Made by a program: the position numbers and the translations under genes. Under the pieces are notes generated by a model. That model was not told where the DNA came from. It did no database searches and saw only the letters and a program-made list of their open reading frames with translations. Of a stretch of 13,810 bases of DNA, positions 1-6,323 are shown in pieces. The first letter of the stretch is position 1. Every line of letters starts with the position of its first letter. The DNA is from Deltaproteobacteria bacterium (GTDB taxonomy: Bacteria > Bdellovibrionota_F > JAHFAK01), in assembly GCA_023250585.1 (NCBI GenBank), contig JAHFAK010000013.1, positions 12,245 through 26,054 on the forward strand, given 5' to 3'.

Positions 1-1690
1 TTGTCGTTTCTTCGGTCTTATCTTCAACACGTACTATCAGCAGTCCTAACGTTATAGGAATAGTATCATGAAAGAATTGATCACTCTTAAGAGATACTTC
101 AAATGTATTTGCATTCGGAGTGAGTGTATAGAAGTTAGTTGAAGACGGTTTTAAAGTAATTTCTGATGCTGTTGGAAAATCAAGCGTTATAATACCATTT
201 ATCGAGTACGTAGTTCCATCAATAGTTCGTTCATTTTTTGCTAATCGAATGCCGCGAATCTGTCCGGTGAGTTTGTCTTCTTCGGTATCATCAAAGCGAT
301 ACGTCTCATTGAGACTCGTGCTATCAAGTGCAACTGTTGCAAGAAAACGTGGATAGAGAAAATCAATTTTTTGATCTTGCGTTGCTTCAATATTGGTAAG
401 TCCCGTAGAAGCTGAAGTCATAAGTGAATTCAAAAATTCAAGGCTATCACCTGATATAAGATTTGCTGTGGTATCAGAATAGGTCAGCTTTCCTTCTCGT
501 TCGAGTAAGTATCGTAAGAAAAGATATCCAAAGGAGCGTTGTTTTTCGCTATCGAGGCTTGAAAAAAGAGTAACGTCACTTGGGCTTGTCAAAAATGAAC
601 TCAAAAGAATGTAATTTGAGTTTCCATATCCAACGATATCTTCAGCAAGTTGGCTCATAGCTTCATCAAGCCAGGGCGATTCTCTCGTTACATTCTGATT
701 ATGCGATGAGATAAATGGTCTAACGACCTTATAACAAAAATTTAAAAGATGTTGATAGTTATGAATAATACTCGCAATAATTTTATCTTTTGAAATTTTA
801 GTTGATGGAATTGGGACATAGAGTATTTTTTGTTGATTGGACGTTGGATTTACAATTGCATCAAAATTCAATAAATCACCAGAATTAAAGAAACCCAATT
901 GATCGCTGTCATTGAGTAAAGACGTAAAGACGATATTTATTTTATTGTCGATCATGTTGCCATCAGGTAAAAAAATCGCATCTTCGTCGAGGCATGTTCC
1001 ATAGACGAGATCCATTCGTGAAAAAACAATATCATCAAGAGTCGTTAGTATGTCGGTAAATGTTTTATCCTGAGTTTTGTCGTCAATTTTTATTGAGGTC
1101 TCATCAACAAAAAAAATTGCACGATTTCCCAGATTTTTTGCATATGCTGTGATGGTTGCCTCTACCGTATCTCCATCGCGAGAAAATTTAAATGTCTTTT
1201 TATCATTTTGTGAAATGCTTCTTTTAGCACTCGAGGATTTATGCGATTGTTTGCTGAGAAGCTTCTCGATATTTGTTATTTTGGCAGTGTTATTTTTATT
1301 GATATTTTTTTCAAGGGCAATGGTGTTACTAATCAGTGTAGTTTGTGTTGAAGTCGTTGTATCCGTAGTTGTTTCCGTTTCAGCTTGTAGAGGCGCTCCA
1401 TCAACAGTTGCGGTGGCTGTTACGGTGAATTGATTTACCGGCATTGAAATTTTATCTTCGGTAAGAAGAATATAAGGCATAGCGATGTATGTTTCCTTTT
1501 TGGTTAGTCCTCCTTGAGATACTAAAGCTTCAATTTTATTTGTTTCATCGCTTTCTTTAAATTCTGCAATGGTCAAGCCACCTTTTTGCGAAAGATCTAA
1601 GTCTTCCGAGTTAGCTGAATTATTCGTTGTTGAATCAACTTCACATCTTAAAAGTAGTAGAAGAAAGCAAAATAAGATGTTTTTTTTCAT
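1..1690 (-). CDS. Secreted M30 (hyicolysin-like) peptidase-family protein with degenerate zinc motif, 3' end outside window
   Basis: I read 563 codons in one open frame from the ATG at 1690 to the left edge; the C-terminus lies outside. A perfect GGAGG sits 7 nt before the ATG. The N-terminus (MKKNILFCFLLLLLRC) is a signal peptide. Cys16 could be a lipoprotein cysteine, but Arg at -1 is atypical. Residues about 95-115 are Thr-rich. The middle fits the Peptidase_M30 pattern: IIHNYQHLLNF at 308-318, PWLDEAMSQLAED at 339-351 and FGYLFLRYLLEREG at 387-400. In active members the first motif is HExxH. Here the catalytic Glu is Asn311, while both His (310, 314) and the downstream Glu343 remain. That suggests a non-catalytic or changed enzyme at the cell surface or outside. 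It is transcribed away from folP, with no obvious functional link. Family assignment is by recalled motif pattern; specific function unknown. Confidence 0.8.
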   Translation of the reverse strand, partial: MKKNILFCFLLLLLRCEVDSTTNNSANSEDLDLSQKGGLTIAEFKESDETNKIEALVSQGGLTKKETYIAMPYILLTEDKISMPVNQFTVTATATVDGAPLQAETETTTDTTTSTQTTLISNTIALEKNINKNNTAKITNIEKLLSKQSHKSSSAKRSISQNDKKTFKFSRDGDTVEATITAYAKNLGNRAIFFVDETSIKIDDKTQDKTFTDILTTLDDIVFSRMDLVYGTCLDEDAIFLPDGNMIDNKINIVFTSLLNDSDQLGFFNSGDLLNFDAIVNPTSNQQKILYVPIPSTKISKDKIIASIIHNYQHLLNFCYKVVRPFISSHNQNVTRESPWLDEAMSQLAEDIVGYGNSNYILLSSFLTSPSDVTLFSSLDSEKQRSFGYLFLRYLLEREGKLTYSDTTANLISGDSLEFLNSLMTSASTGLTNIEATQDQKIDFLYPRFLATVALDSTSLNETYRFDDTEEDKLTGQIRGIRLAKNERTIDGTTYSINGIITLDFPTASEITLKPSSTNFYTLTPNANTFEVSLKSDQFFHDTIPITLGLLIVRVEDKTEETT

Positions 1691-1697
1691 TATAATA

Positions 1698-1702
1698 CCT
1701 CC
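1698..1702 (-). promoter_or_regulatory. Strong Shine-Dalgarno of the M30-like gene
   Basis: The minus strand reads GGAGG followed by 7 nt and ATG at 1690. This full-consensus site fixes the start of the M30-like gene. Confidence 0.8.
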
Positions 1703-1716
1703 ATGATAGACTGAGT

Positions 1717-1745
1717 ATTATTGCTGTATTGCCGAATAAAATCAA
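1717..1745 (-). promoter_or_regulatory. Candidate sigma70 promoter of the M30-like gene
   Basis: The minus strand shows TTGATT (1745-1740), a 17-nt spacer and AATAAT (1722-1717), each close to the -35 and -10 consensus. The -10 box lies about 26 nt before the start codon, leaving room for a leader with the GGAGG site. Prediction by eye only. Confidence 0.4.
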
Positions 1746-1761
1746 TACTGAATCCTCTCGC

Positions 1762-1790
1762 TTGACCGCCTCGTCCATCTTAATTATAAG
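1762..1790 (+). promoter_or_regulatory. Candidate sigma70 promoter of folP, implying a leaderless mRNA
   Basis: TTGACC (1762-1767), a 17-nt spacer and TATAAG (1785-1790) make a near-consensus promoter. Transcription would start about 6-8 nt after the -10 box, at 1796-1798, exactly where the best folP ATG lies. It faces away from the M30-like promoter; the two -35 boxes are about 16 nt apart. Confidence 0.55.
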
Positions 1791-1797
1791 AGAAATC

Positions 1798-2613
1798 ATG
1801 AAAATCAATCTCTCCCAAAAGCCTTGTAAAATAATGGGAATCCTGAATGTCACTGATGATTCCTTTTATGATGGCGGCAGGTATACCTCAATCGATACTG
1901 CAATTGAGCGAGGGAGGACTCTTGCGAAAGAAGGTGCTGATATTATTGATATCGGTGCTGAAAGTACAAGGCCGGGAGCGATGCCGATAAATGTCAATGA
2001 AGAATTACAACGATTAGTGCCTGTGATCCAAGCTCTTAAAAAAGAGATTCATATTCCCATTTCAGTTGATAGTTATAAACCAGAGGTAATACGTGAATGC
2101 GTACCCCTTGGAATTGATATGATTAACGATGTTACGGGGCTACGAAACAAATCAATGGTCGATGTGGTCATAAAATCAAAACTCCCTGTGGTGGTCATGC
2201 ATATGCGCGGTACGCCACAAACAATGCAACAAGATATTCATTACGATGATGTCGTTAAAGAAATTTACACTTTCTTTGAAAAAAAATTACATGAGATCGA
2301 TTCTGCTCATGTTATCATTGATCCTGGTATAGGATTTGGAAAAGAAGTAGATCATAATCTTTTAATTTTGAAAAACCTCAGCGTGTTTAAAACACTTGGC
2401 TGTCCTATTCTCATTGGAACAAGCAGAAAGTCATTTATTGGAAAAGTTCTTGAGCTCCCATCGCCAATTGATAGACTTTCAGGAACACTGGCATCATGTG
2501 TGTATGCATATCTTCAGGGAGCGAATATTTTACGAGTTCATGACGTCCGTGAGGTGAAACAAGCAATAAAACTTATCGAGGCAATTGAATATGTATCTGA
2601 CAAAAAGATTTAG
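1798..2613 (+). CDS. folP: Dihydropteroate synthase
   Basis: FolP condenses 6-hydroxymethyl-dihydropterin diphosphate with p-aminobenzoate to give dihydropteroate in cytoplasmic folate synthesis. From the ATG at 1798 the product has 271 residues, normal for the family. Visible motifs are MGILNVT (13-19), DIGAESTRPGA, SVDSYKPEV, NDVTGL, VVMHMRGTPQTMQ, IIDPGIGFGK, GTSRKSFIG and the C-terminal RVHDV. The pABA-loop segment usually reads NVTPDSFSDGG; here it is NVTDDSFYDGG, with Pro to Asp and Ser to Tyr changes. An in-frame TTG at 1729 would add 23 residues, but it has no ribosome site, lies upstream of the predicted promoter, and adds sequence without family resemblance. It is the first gene of a folP-QueD/PTPS-folK operon. 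The ATG at 1798 has only a weak purine stretch before it, in line with leaderless translation. Confidence 0.95.
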   Translation: MKINLSQKPCKIMGILNVTDDSFYDGGRYTSIDTAIERGRTLAKEGADIIDIGAESTRPGAMPINVNEELQRLVPVIQALKKEIHIPISVDSYKPEVIRECVPLGIDMINDVTGLRNKSMVDVVIKSKLPVVVMHMRGTPQTMQQDIHYDDVVKEIYTFFEKKLHEIDSAHVIIDPGIGFGKEVDHNLLILKNLSVFKTLGCPILIGTSRKSFIGKVLELPSPIDRLSGTLASCVYAYLQGANILRVHDVREVKQAIKLIEAIEYVSDKKI

Positions 2614-2935
2614 CTTTGAAGCTGCTCACAATTTATTGAATTACTCAGGTAAATGCAAAAATCTTCATGGGCACTCCTATGCTTTAGAAGTAACGGTTAT
2701 TGGTGAGCCTGAACATAACGGTATGATAATGGATTTTTATGATGTGAAAAAGATTGTTGAAGAAAGAGTAATTGATAAACTTGATCACACATATTTGAAT
2801 GACATTATTGAACAATCAACTGCAGAGCGTATTACACTCTGGATTTGGAACGCTCTTTATAAGGAATTACCATCACTCTATGAAATTAAATTATTCGAAA
2901 CAGAAGATTCATGGGTTACGTATCGGAGTAAATAA
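2591..2935 (+). CDS. QueD / 6-pyruvoyl-tetrahydropterin synthase family protein in a folate operon
   Basis: The 114-residue product is a T-fold pterin enzyme. Zinc ligands His13 (EAAH), His26 and His28 (NLHGH) are present. So are Cys22 in the CxxxHGH arrangement, the LDH pair (Asp65, His66) and the pterin-anchoring Glu103. Family members act on dihydroneopterin triphosphate to make 6-carboxy-tetrahydropterin (QueD) or 6-pyruvoyl-tetrahydropterin. PTPS-III forms give 6-hydroxymethyl-dihydropterin and stand in for FolB, but carry Glu at the Cys position. Motifs here point to QueD/PTPS-I; position between folP and folK points to folate synthesis. The start overlaps the folP end by 23 nt, with GAGG (2578-2581) 9 nt before the ATG. 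A TTG two codons upstream is the alternative start. The family is certain; the reaction is not. Confidence 0.9.
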   Translation: MYLTKRFSFEAAHNLLNYSGKCKNLHGHSYALEVTVIGEPEHNGMIMDFYDVKKIVEERVIDKLDHTYLNDIIEQSTAERITLWIWNALYKELPSLYEIKLFETEDSWVTYRSK

Positions 2936-3418
2936 ATGCTTCATGATGTGTATCTTTCATTAGGTTCAAATATTGGAAAACGAGAAAAATATATTGAAAG
3001 AGCCATAGAAGATCTTTGCGCTGTTTCAACTATTCAAAAAAAATCAAAAATTATAGAAACTGATCCGGTAGGGTACGAGGATCAAAATAAATTTTTAAAT
3101 TGTGTAGTATTTGTAAAAACACCATGTGCACCTGAAGAACTACTTCAAAAAATAAAAAAAATTGAAAATGATCTTGGCCGGAAAAGGCTCATCCATTGGG
3201 GTCCCCGAACAATTGATGTCGATATTATTTTTTATGATGATTTGATTTTAAACAGTGAAGTATTGATCATCCCGCATTCACGAATGCATGAACGATTATT
3301 TGTTTTAGAATCGCTTGTGGAAGTTAATCCTGATTATATACACCCAATTTTCAAAAAAACAATTAAGGAATTATATAAGGATATTTGTCATTGCGAGCGC
3401 AGCGAAGCAATCTCATAA
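2936..3418 (+). CDS. folK: 2-amino-4-hydroxy-6-hydroxymethyldihydropteridine diphosphokinase with repeat-derived C-terminus
   Basis: FolK transfers pyrophosphate from ATP to 6-hydroxymethyl-dihydropterin, making the substrate of FolP. The 160-residue product has the N-terminal SLGSNIG (8-14), the signature GPRTIDVDIIFYDD with its metal-binding aspartates, and the C-terminal PHSRMHERLFVLESL. The ATG follows the stop of the preceding gene directly, with GGAG (2925-2928) 7 nt upstream, so the operon is tightly coupled. The last ten residues (CHCERSEAIS) are encoded by the left arm of an inverted repeat, and the TAA lies just beyond that arm. The family fold seems complete by about residue 150, so the tail looks like an add-on created by repeat insertion that removed the original stop. 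Activity is probably retained. Confidence 0.95.
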   Translation: MLHDVYLSLGSNIGKREKYIERAIEDLCAVSTIQKKSKIIETDPVGYEDQNKFLNCVVFVKTPCAPEELLQKIKKIENDLGRKRLIHWGPRTIDVDIIFYDDLILNSEVLIIPHSRMHERLFVLESLVEVNPDYIHPIFKKTIKELYKDICHCERSEAIS

Positions 3419-3457
3419 TTTTTTTCCCATAAGATTGCTTCGCTGCGCTCGCAATGA
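3388..3457. repeat. Perfect 26-bp inverted repeat (dispersed-repeat type), possible folK terminator
   Basis: The arms 3388-3413 and 3432-3457 are exact reverse complements, separated by an 18-nt AT-rich loop. They are clearly richer in GC than the surroundings. The left arm can be read as CHCERSEAIS or VIASAAKQS and the right as LLRCARND, peptides I recall from spurious ends of predicted proteins in many bacteria, which marks a dispersed palindromic repeat. T5 follows the right arm, so on the plus strand it could act as an intrinsic terminator for the folate operon, between convergent folK and folC. There is no T-run on the minus-strand side. A mobile origin (REP/MITE-like) is inference. Confidence 0.85.
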
Positions 3458-3484
3458 TTTTTATAGCACATTCATATTGAAACG

Positions 3485-4663
3485 TTATATTAATTCACCA
3501 ACAAGATAGCTTGAACCAGCGACAACAATAAGGTCATTCTTATCAGCTATAGTGCAAGCATATGTATACGCTTTCTTTGAATTTTTTATAAAAACATCAT
3601 CAGATCTTTTATATCGTTCTATATTTCTTTGGTTCCAGCTTCTTTCGATCTTTGGGATTGTAAAAATAATCGTATGTGCAAGCTTTTTAATATGTGCGAC
3701 CATTTTTTTATGATCCTTGTCATGCATAATTCCTAAAACGACAATGAGTTTTTTATAGCGAAGATCTTTAATGGCTCGGCAAAGCGTTTCAATACCATTT
3801 GGATTATGAGCTATATCAAAAATTACTGTTGGGTTTTTTTGTATTTTCTGAAAGCGACCAATAATGGTCGAACGAAAAATCCCTTCTTTGATTGCTTTTT
3901 GAGATATTTTGAAGACTTTTTTTTCATTAAGTATATGAGCCGCATTCATGCCCAGTGATGCATTATCTTTCTGAAAATATGGTGAAAGATTTTTAACAGG
4001 AGAACTAGTATGAAAATCTTTGATCGGTATAAAATAAGCTTCTGTAGAACGGCAGTATTCTTTGAATATTTTTTGTAAGTCCTGTCGTTTTTCTCCTGTT
4101 ATAAAAAGCGTGTTTCTTTTTACAATTTGTATTTTATCTTGCGCGATTTTTTGGTGGGTTCTTCCCAAAATTTCGGTATGATCTAAATGTATATTTGTAA
4201 TGATGGCAAGCAGAGGGTTGGTGACATTGGTGCAATCAAGTTTTCCTCCCAATCCAACTTCTAGTACGGCAACATCGACTTTTTGTTTCAAAAAATAATA
4301 GAAGACAATTACTGTTTTGAATTCGAAATATGATAATTTAATAGGAATTTTCTCTTTTAATTCCTGTACAAGTTGACTAAACATTTTTTTTGAAATCGGC
4401 TGAGCATTGATGCGAATCGTTTCAGTAATTTCTTTGACGTAAGGAGAATTATATAGTCCTACTCTATATCCAGCTTTATACAGAATCGTTGCGAGAAATG
4501 TCGATGTGGAACCTTTGCCATTCGTGCCTCCCACAAGAATAGTTTTCAATTGCTTGTGCGGATTTCCTATAAAGGCAAGAGCTTTTTGTATAGCATCCAG
4601 GGAAAATTTTTTTTGAGAAGGTCCAAGATTAATGACATATGACTTTGCTTGTTCGAATGTCAT
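3485..4663 (-). CDS. folC: Folylpolyglutamate synthase / dihydrofolate synthase
   Basis: FolC adds glutamate to dihydropteroate and/or folates using ATP. The 392-residue product, slightly short for the family, has the P-loop GGTNGKGST (45-53), the segment SPYVKEITETIRIN, EVGLGGKLDCTN (135-146), TNIHLDHTEILG (156-167), the IAQDKIQIVK stretch whose Lys177 matches the carbamylated lysine of the family, and the C-terminal-domain motif FDIAHNPNG. In the GGKLDCTN stretch Lys and Cys replace the usual Arg and Ala. The start ATG overlaps the stop of a 50-codon ORF by ATGA and has only a weak purine stretch, so translation is probably coupled. It ends the long minus-strand gene series and converges on folK. 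Whether it has one or both activities cannot be told from sequence. Confidence 0.95.
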   Translation of the reverse strand: MTFEQAKSYVINLGPSQKKFSLDAIQKALAFIGNPHKQLKTILVGGTNGKGSTSTFLATILYKAGYRVGLYNSPYVKEITETIRINAQPISKKMFSQLVQELKEKIPIKLSYFEFKTVIVFYYFLKQKVDVAVLEVGLGGKLDCTNVTNPLLAIITNIHLDHTEILGRTHQKIAQDKIQIVKRNTLFITGEKRQDLQKIFKEYCRSTEAYFIPIKDFHTSSPVKNLSPYFQKDNASLGMNAAHILNEKKVFKISQKAIKEGIFRSTIIGRFQKIQKNPTVIFDIAHNPNGIETLCRAIKDLRYKKLIVVLGIMHDKDHKKMVAHIKKLAHTIIFTIPKIERSWNQRNIERYKRSDDVFIKNSKKAYTYACTIADKNDLIVVAGSSYLVGELI

Positions 4664-4812
4664 ATTTCTTCAACATAGGAAAGGAATTCATGTTCAGAGA
4701 TAATACTGTTTTCTAAGAGAAAAGTTATGAGTAGCTGGAATCGCTTTTCAATTTCTTTTTCATCCGTAGGGCATTCTTGACGTAAGATTTCAAATGGTTC
4801 ATTTATTTTCAT
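4660..4812 (-). CDS. Small hypothetical protein, 50 residues, between the GspE-N-like gene and folC
   Basis: This short frame starts at ATG 4812, inside the last codons of the upstream gene (14-nt overlap), and stops at a TGA that overlaps the folC ATG as ATGA. It begins MKINEPFEILRQE and ends FLSYVEEI. It is acidic, with a predicted helical middle (KRFQLLITFLLENS) and no signal peptide or membrane segment. I do not recognise a family. There is no clear ribosome site, so it would depend on re-initiation after the upstream gene. Support comes from the fit: without it, 138 nt would separate the neighbours in an otherwise overlapping gene chain. It could instead be a chance frame. Confidence 0.5.
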   Translation of the reverse strand: MKINEPFEILRQECPTDEKEIEKRFQLLITFLLENSIISEHEFLSYVEEI

Positions 4813-5512
4813 ACGATGGAATTCGAAATCCTTTTTTATTAAGTAGACGTATTAATTTCTGCAGTTTTTCTTTTATAGAATTATGGCGATTATTTTCATC
4901 TGAGACATTTCTTAAGGCAGTTTCTAATGAAAAAAGAGCATTAAGAAGAAATGAATTCATCTCATCCTGAAAGTTGTCTTTTTGAAAAATATCAAATTTA
5001 GCATTTTCAATTGATTTAATTGTCTTCTCAAATATTTTTTCTTTATTGGTTTCAATGGGCGTGTATTCTTTTGGTTGGAGCTGGGTATTAAAATAGTGGT
5101 TAATTACTTTGGTGAGAGCCTTTTCTGTATCGAGAACAAAACGTATTTTTCCCCCCAGACTTTTTTTTATAAATTCCAGGGTATCGCTTTGAGAGGGATC
5201 TGCAATGCAGATAACAAAGGATTTTTCAGTTTCTTCGACAGGAAAAAATGTATATTCAATAAGTATATTTTTTGGAAAAAGACCAATAAGCTTCTCATTG
5301 ATTTCTTTGTCTGCGATACTGATTCGAGGAATATGAAAATGTTCGCTTAAGAGTTCGGTCAGAAATTCTTCATCAAAATATCCAAGCTGAAGCATGGTAT
5401 GTTCAAGTTTTCCTCCCCACGTTTTTTGTTTTTCACGCGCGGTGGTAAGTTGTTCTTCCGATATAATGCCCGCATCAATAAGTATGTCTTCAAATTTTTT
5501 TTTATTATTCAT
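4799..5512 (-). CDS. Stand-alone GspE/PilB N-terminal (MshEN-like) domain protein without ATPase
   Basis: The 237-residue product resembles the N-terminal part of type II secretion/type IV pilus assembly ATPases (T2SSE_N, MshEN). Residues 7-30 and 35-61 look like the two tandem helical repeats (LIDAGIISEEQL; LQLGYFDEEFLTELL...HFHIP). Residues 66-141 form the second subdomain, ending in VINHYFN where the ATPase would normally begin. No Walker motif follows; residues 150-237 are a charged, mostly helical tail. In MshEN domains that bind cyclic di-GMP each repeat starts with RLG; here the equivalents read KFE and KLE, so canonical binding is doubtful. A G6 run and an A9 run lie within the gene. 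The start overlaps the lipoprotein stop by 8 nt. A role as adaptor or regulator in pilus or secretion machinery is a guess. Confidence 0.75.
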   Translation of the reverse strand: MNNKKKFEDILIDAGIISEEQLTTAREKQKTWGGKLEHTMLQLGYFDEEFLTELLSEHFHIPRISIADKEINEKLIGLFPKNILIEYTFFPVEETEKSFVICIADPSQSDTLEFIKKSLGGKIRFVLDTEKALTKVINHYFNTQLQPKEYTPIETNKEKIFEKTIKSIENAKFDIFQKDNFQDEMNSFLLNALFSLETALRNVSDENNRHNSIKEKLQKLIRLLNKKGFRIPSYENK

Positions 5513-6323
5513 CTAAATTCCGTATTATAGCATCACCGGGAATAGCTATGTCAAAACGCTTTTTGTCGAGTGTTTCTTCGAATGTTATATCCGTAAATTT
5601 CATAGTAAGTGTGGATGCATTCATATGATCAATAATTTCTAATTCTTTAGGAAATGCCTTTTGAGAAAACTGAGCATAGTTTTTGTAGAAAATTGTCATT
5701 GATTCTTTTTGGTCCTCGTACAAGATTATTCTGGTGATCTGGAGTTCTTTATTGATATATATTTTAGTTGTGAGATCCTCTAATAAAATTTCTTCATTCA
5801 CCGGAGTAATTTTTTTGGTGTTATTATCAAGTAAGAGTAGGGGATTAGACAGCAGGAAGTATAAATTTTTTAATGTAAGCTTAATATTAAAAAGACGATA
5901 GAAATTTTCTTTTGTGGATTTGCCTTTATAGAGGGTATTTTCACGAGGATAAAAGGCATACACTTGATGCTTTTGTAATTTTAGTTGATAGACAATGGTG
6001 CCAAAAAAATGAAAAGCATCAATATATAAAAATTCATCTTTTTCCAGTGCAATAAATGCATTCAGTCGGGATAGTTTTTCTTTATTTTTATAAGAAATCT
6101 TGGCGTGTCCTCGAAGAGTCATAAAGTTTGGAGAGTATATTTTTTTTTCTATTTCTTCAGATGAGTCTGAAATATTCAATGAATGTGTGTTCGGAGAAAT
6201 ATGCTTTGGAGCACAACTGAGAGAACATATGCAGATGAGCGATGTCAGAATGAGCAGACCAATGCGCGACGAGGAGTAATAAAGGTCTGCTAAGTTATGG
6301 CATTGTTGATAATTCGAATTCAT
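5505..6323 (-). CDS. Putative outer-membrane lipoprotein, LolB/DUF4292-like
   Basis: The 272-residue product has a hydrophobic segment (GLLILTSLICIC, 22-33) followed by SLSCAPK, so Cys37 is a likely lipidation site although the lipobox is loose. The rest lacks membrane spans. Its pattern recalls LolB/DUF4292 lipoproteins: LRGHAKISY, short beta strands with DEFLYIDAFHFFG, the LLSNPLLL segment, and the ending FPKELEI...LTMKFTDITFEETLDKKRFDIAIP. Such proteins fold into a half-barrel that holds lipid or lipoproteins; a place in outer-membrane biogenesis is inferred. The start ATG lies 29 nt inside the upstream gene with no ribosome site, and no other good start precedes the signal peptide, so coupled translation is likely. 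The n-region is unusually long. Its stop overlaps the next gene's start. Family assignment is tentative. Confidence 0.7.
   Translation of the reverse strand: MNSNYQQCHNLADLYYSSSRIGLLILTSLICICSLSCAPKHISPNTHSLNISDSSEEIEKKIYSPNFMTLRGHAKISYKNKEKLSRLNAFIALEKDEFLYIDAFHFFGTIVYQLKLQKHQVYAFYPRENTLYKGKSTKENFYRLFNIKLTLKNLYFLLSNPLLLLDNNTKKITPVNEEILLEDLTTKIYINKELQITRIILYEDQKESMTIFYKNYAQFSQKAFPKELEIIDHMNASTLTMKFTDITFEETLDKKRFDIAIPGDAIIRNLDE

Noticed and set aside
1077-1433. Plus-strand open frame of 118 codons with hydrophobic stretches
   Set aside because: It lies wholly opposite the M30-like gene, has a non-ATG start without a ribosome site, and its sequence reflects the complement of Thr-rich and Lys-rich codons.
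1729-1797. Longer folP form starting at TTG 1729
   Set aside because: No ribosome site, it precedes the likely promoter, and the added residues do not resemble the family; ATG 1798 gives normal length.
3315-3509. Plus-strand frame overlapping the folK end and reading through the inverted repeat
   Set aside because: Its core is the repeat peptide (VIASAAKQS, LLRCARND); it is out of frame with folK and runs into the folC end on the other strand.
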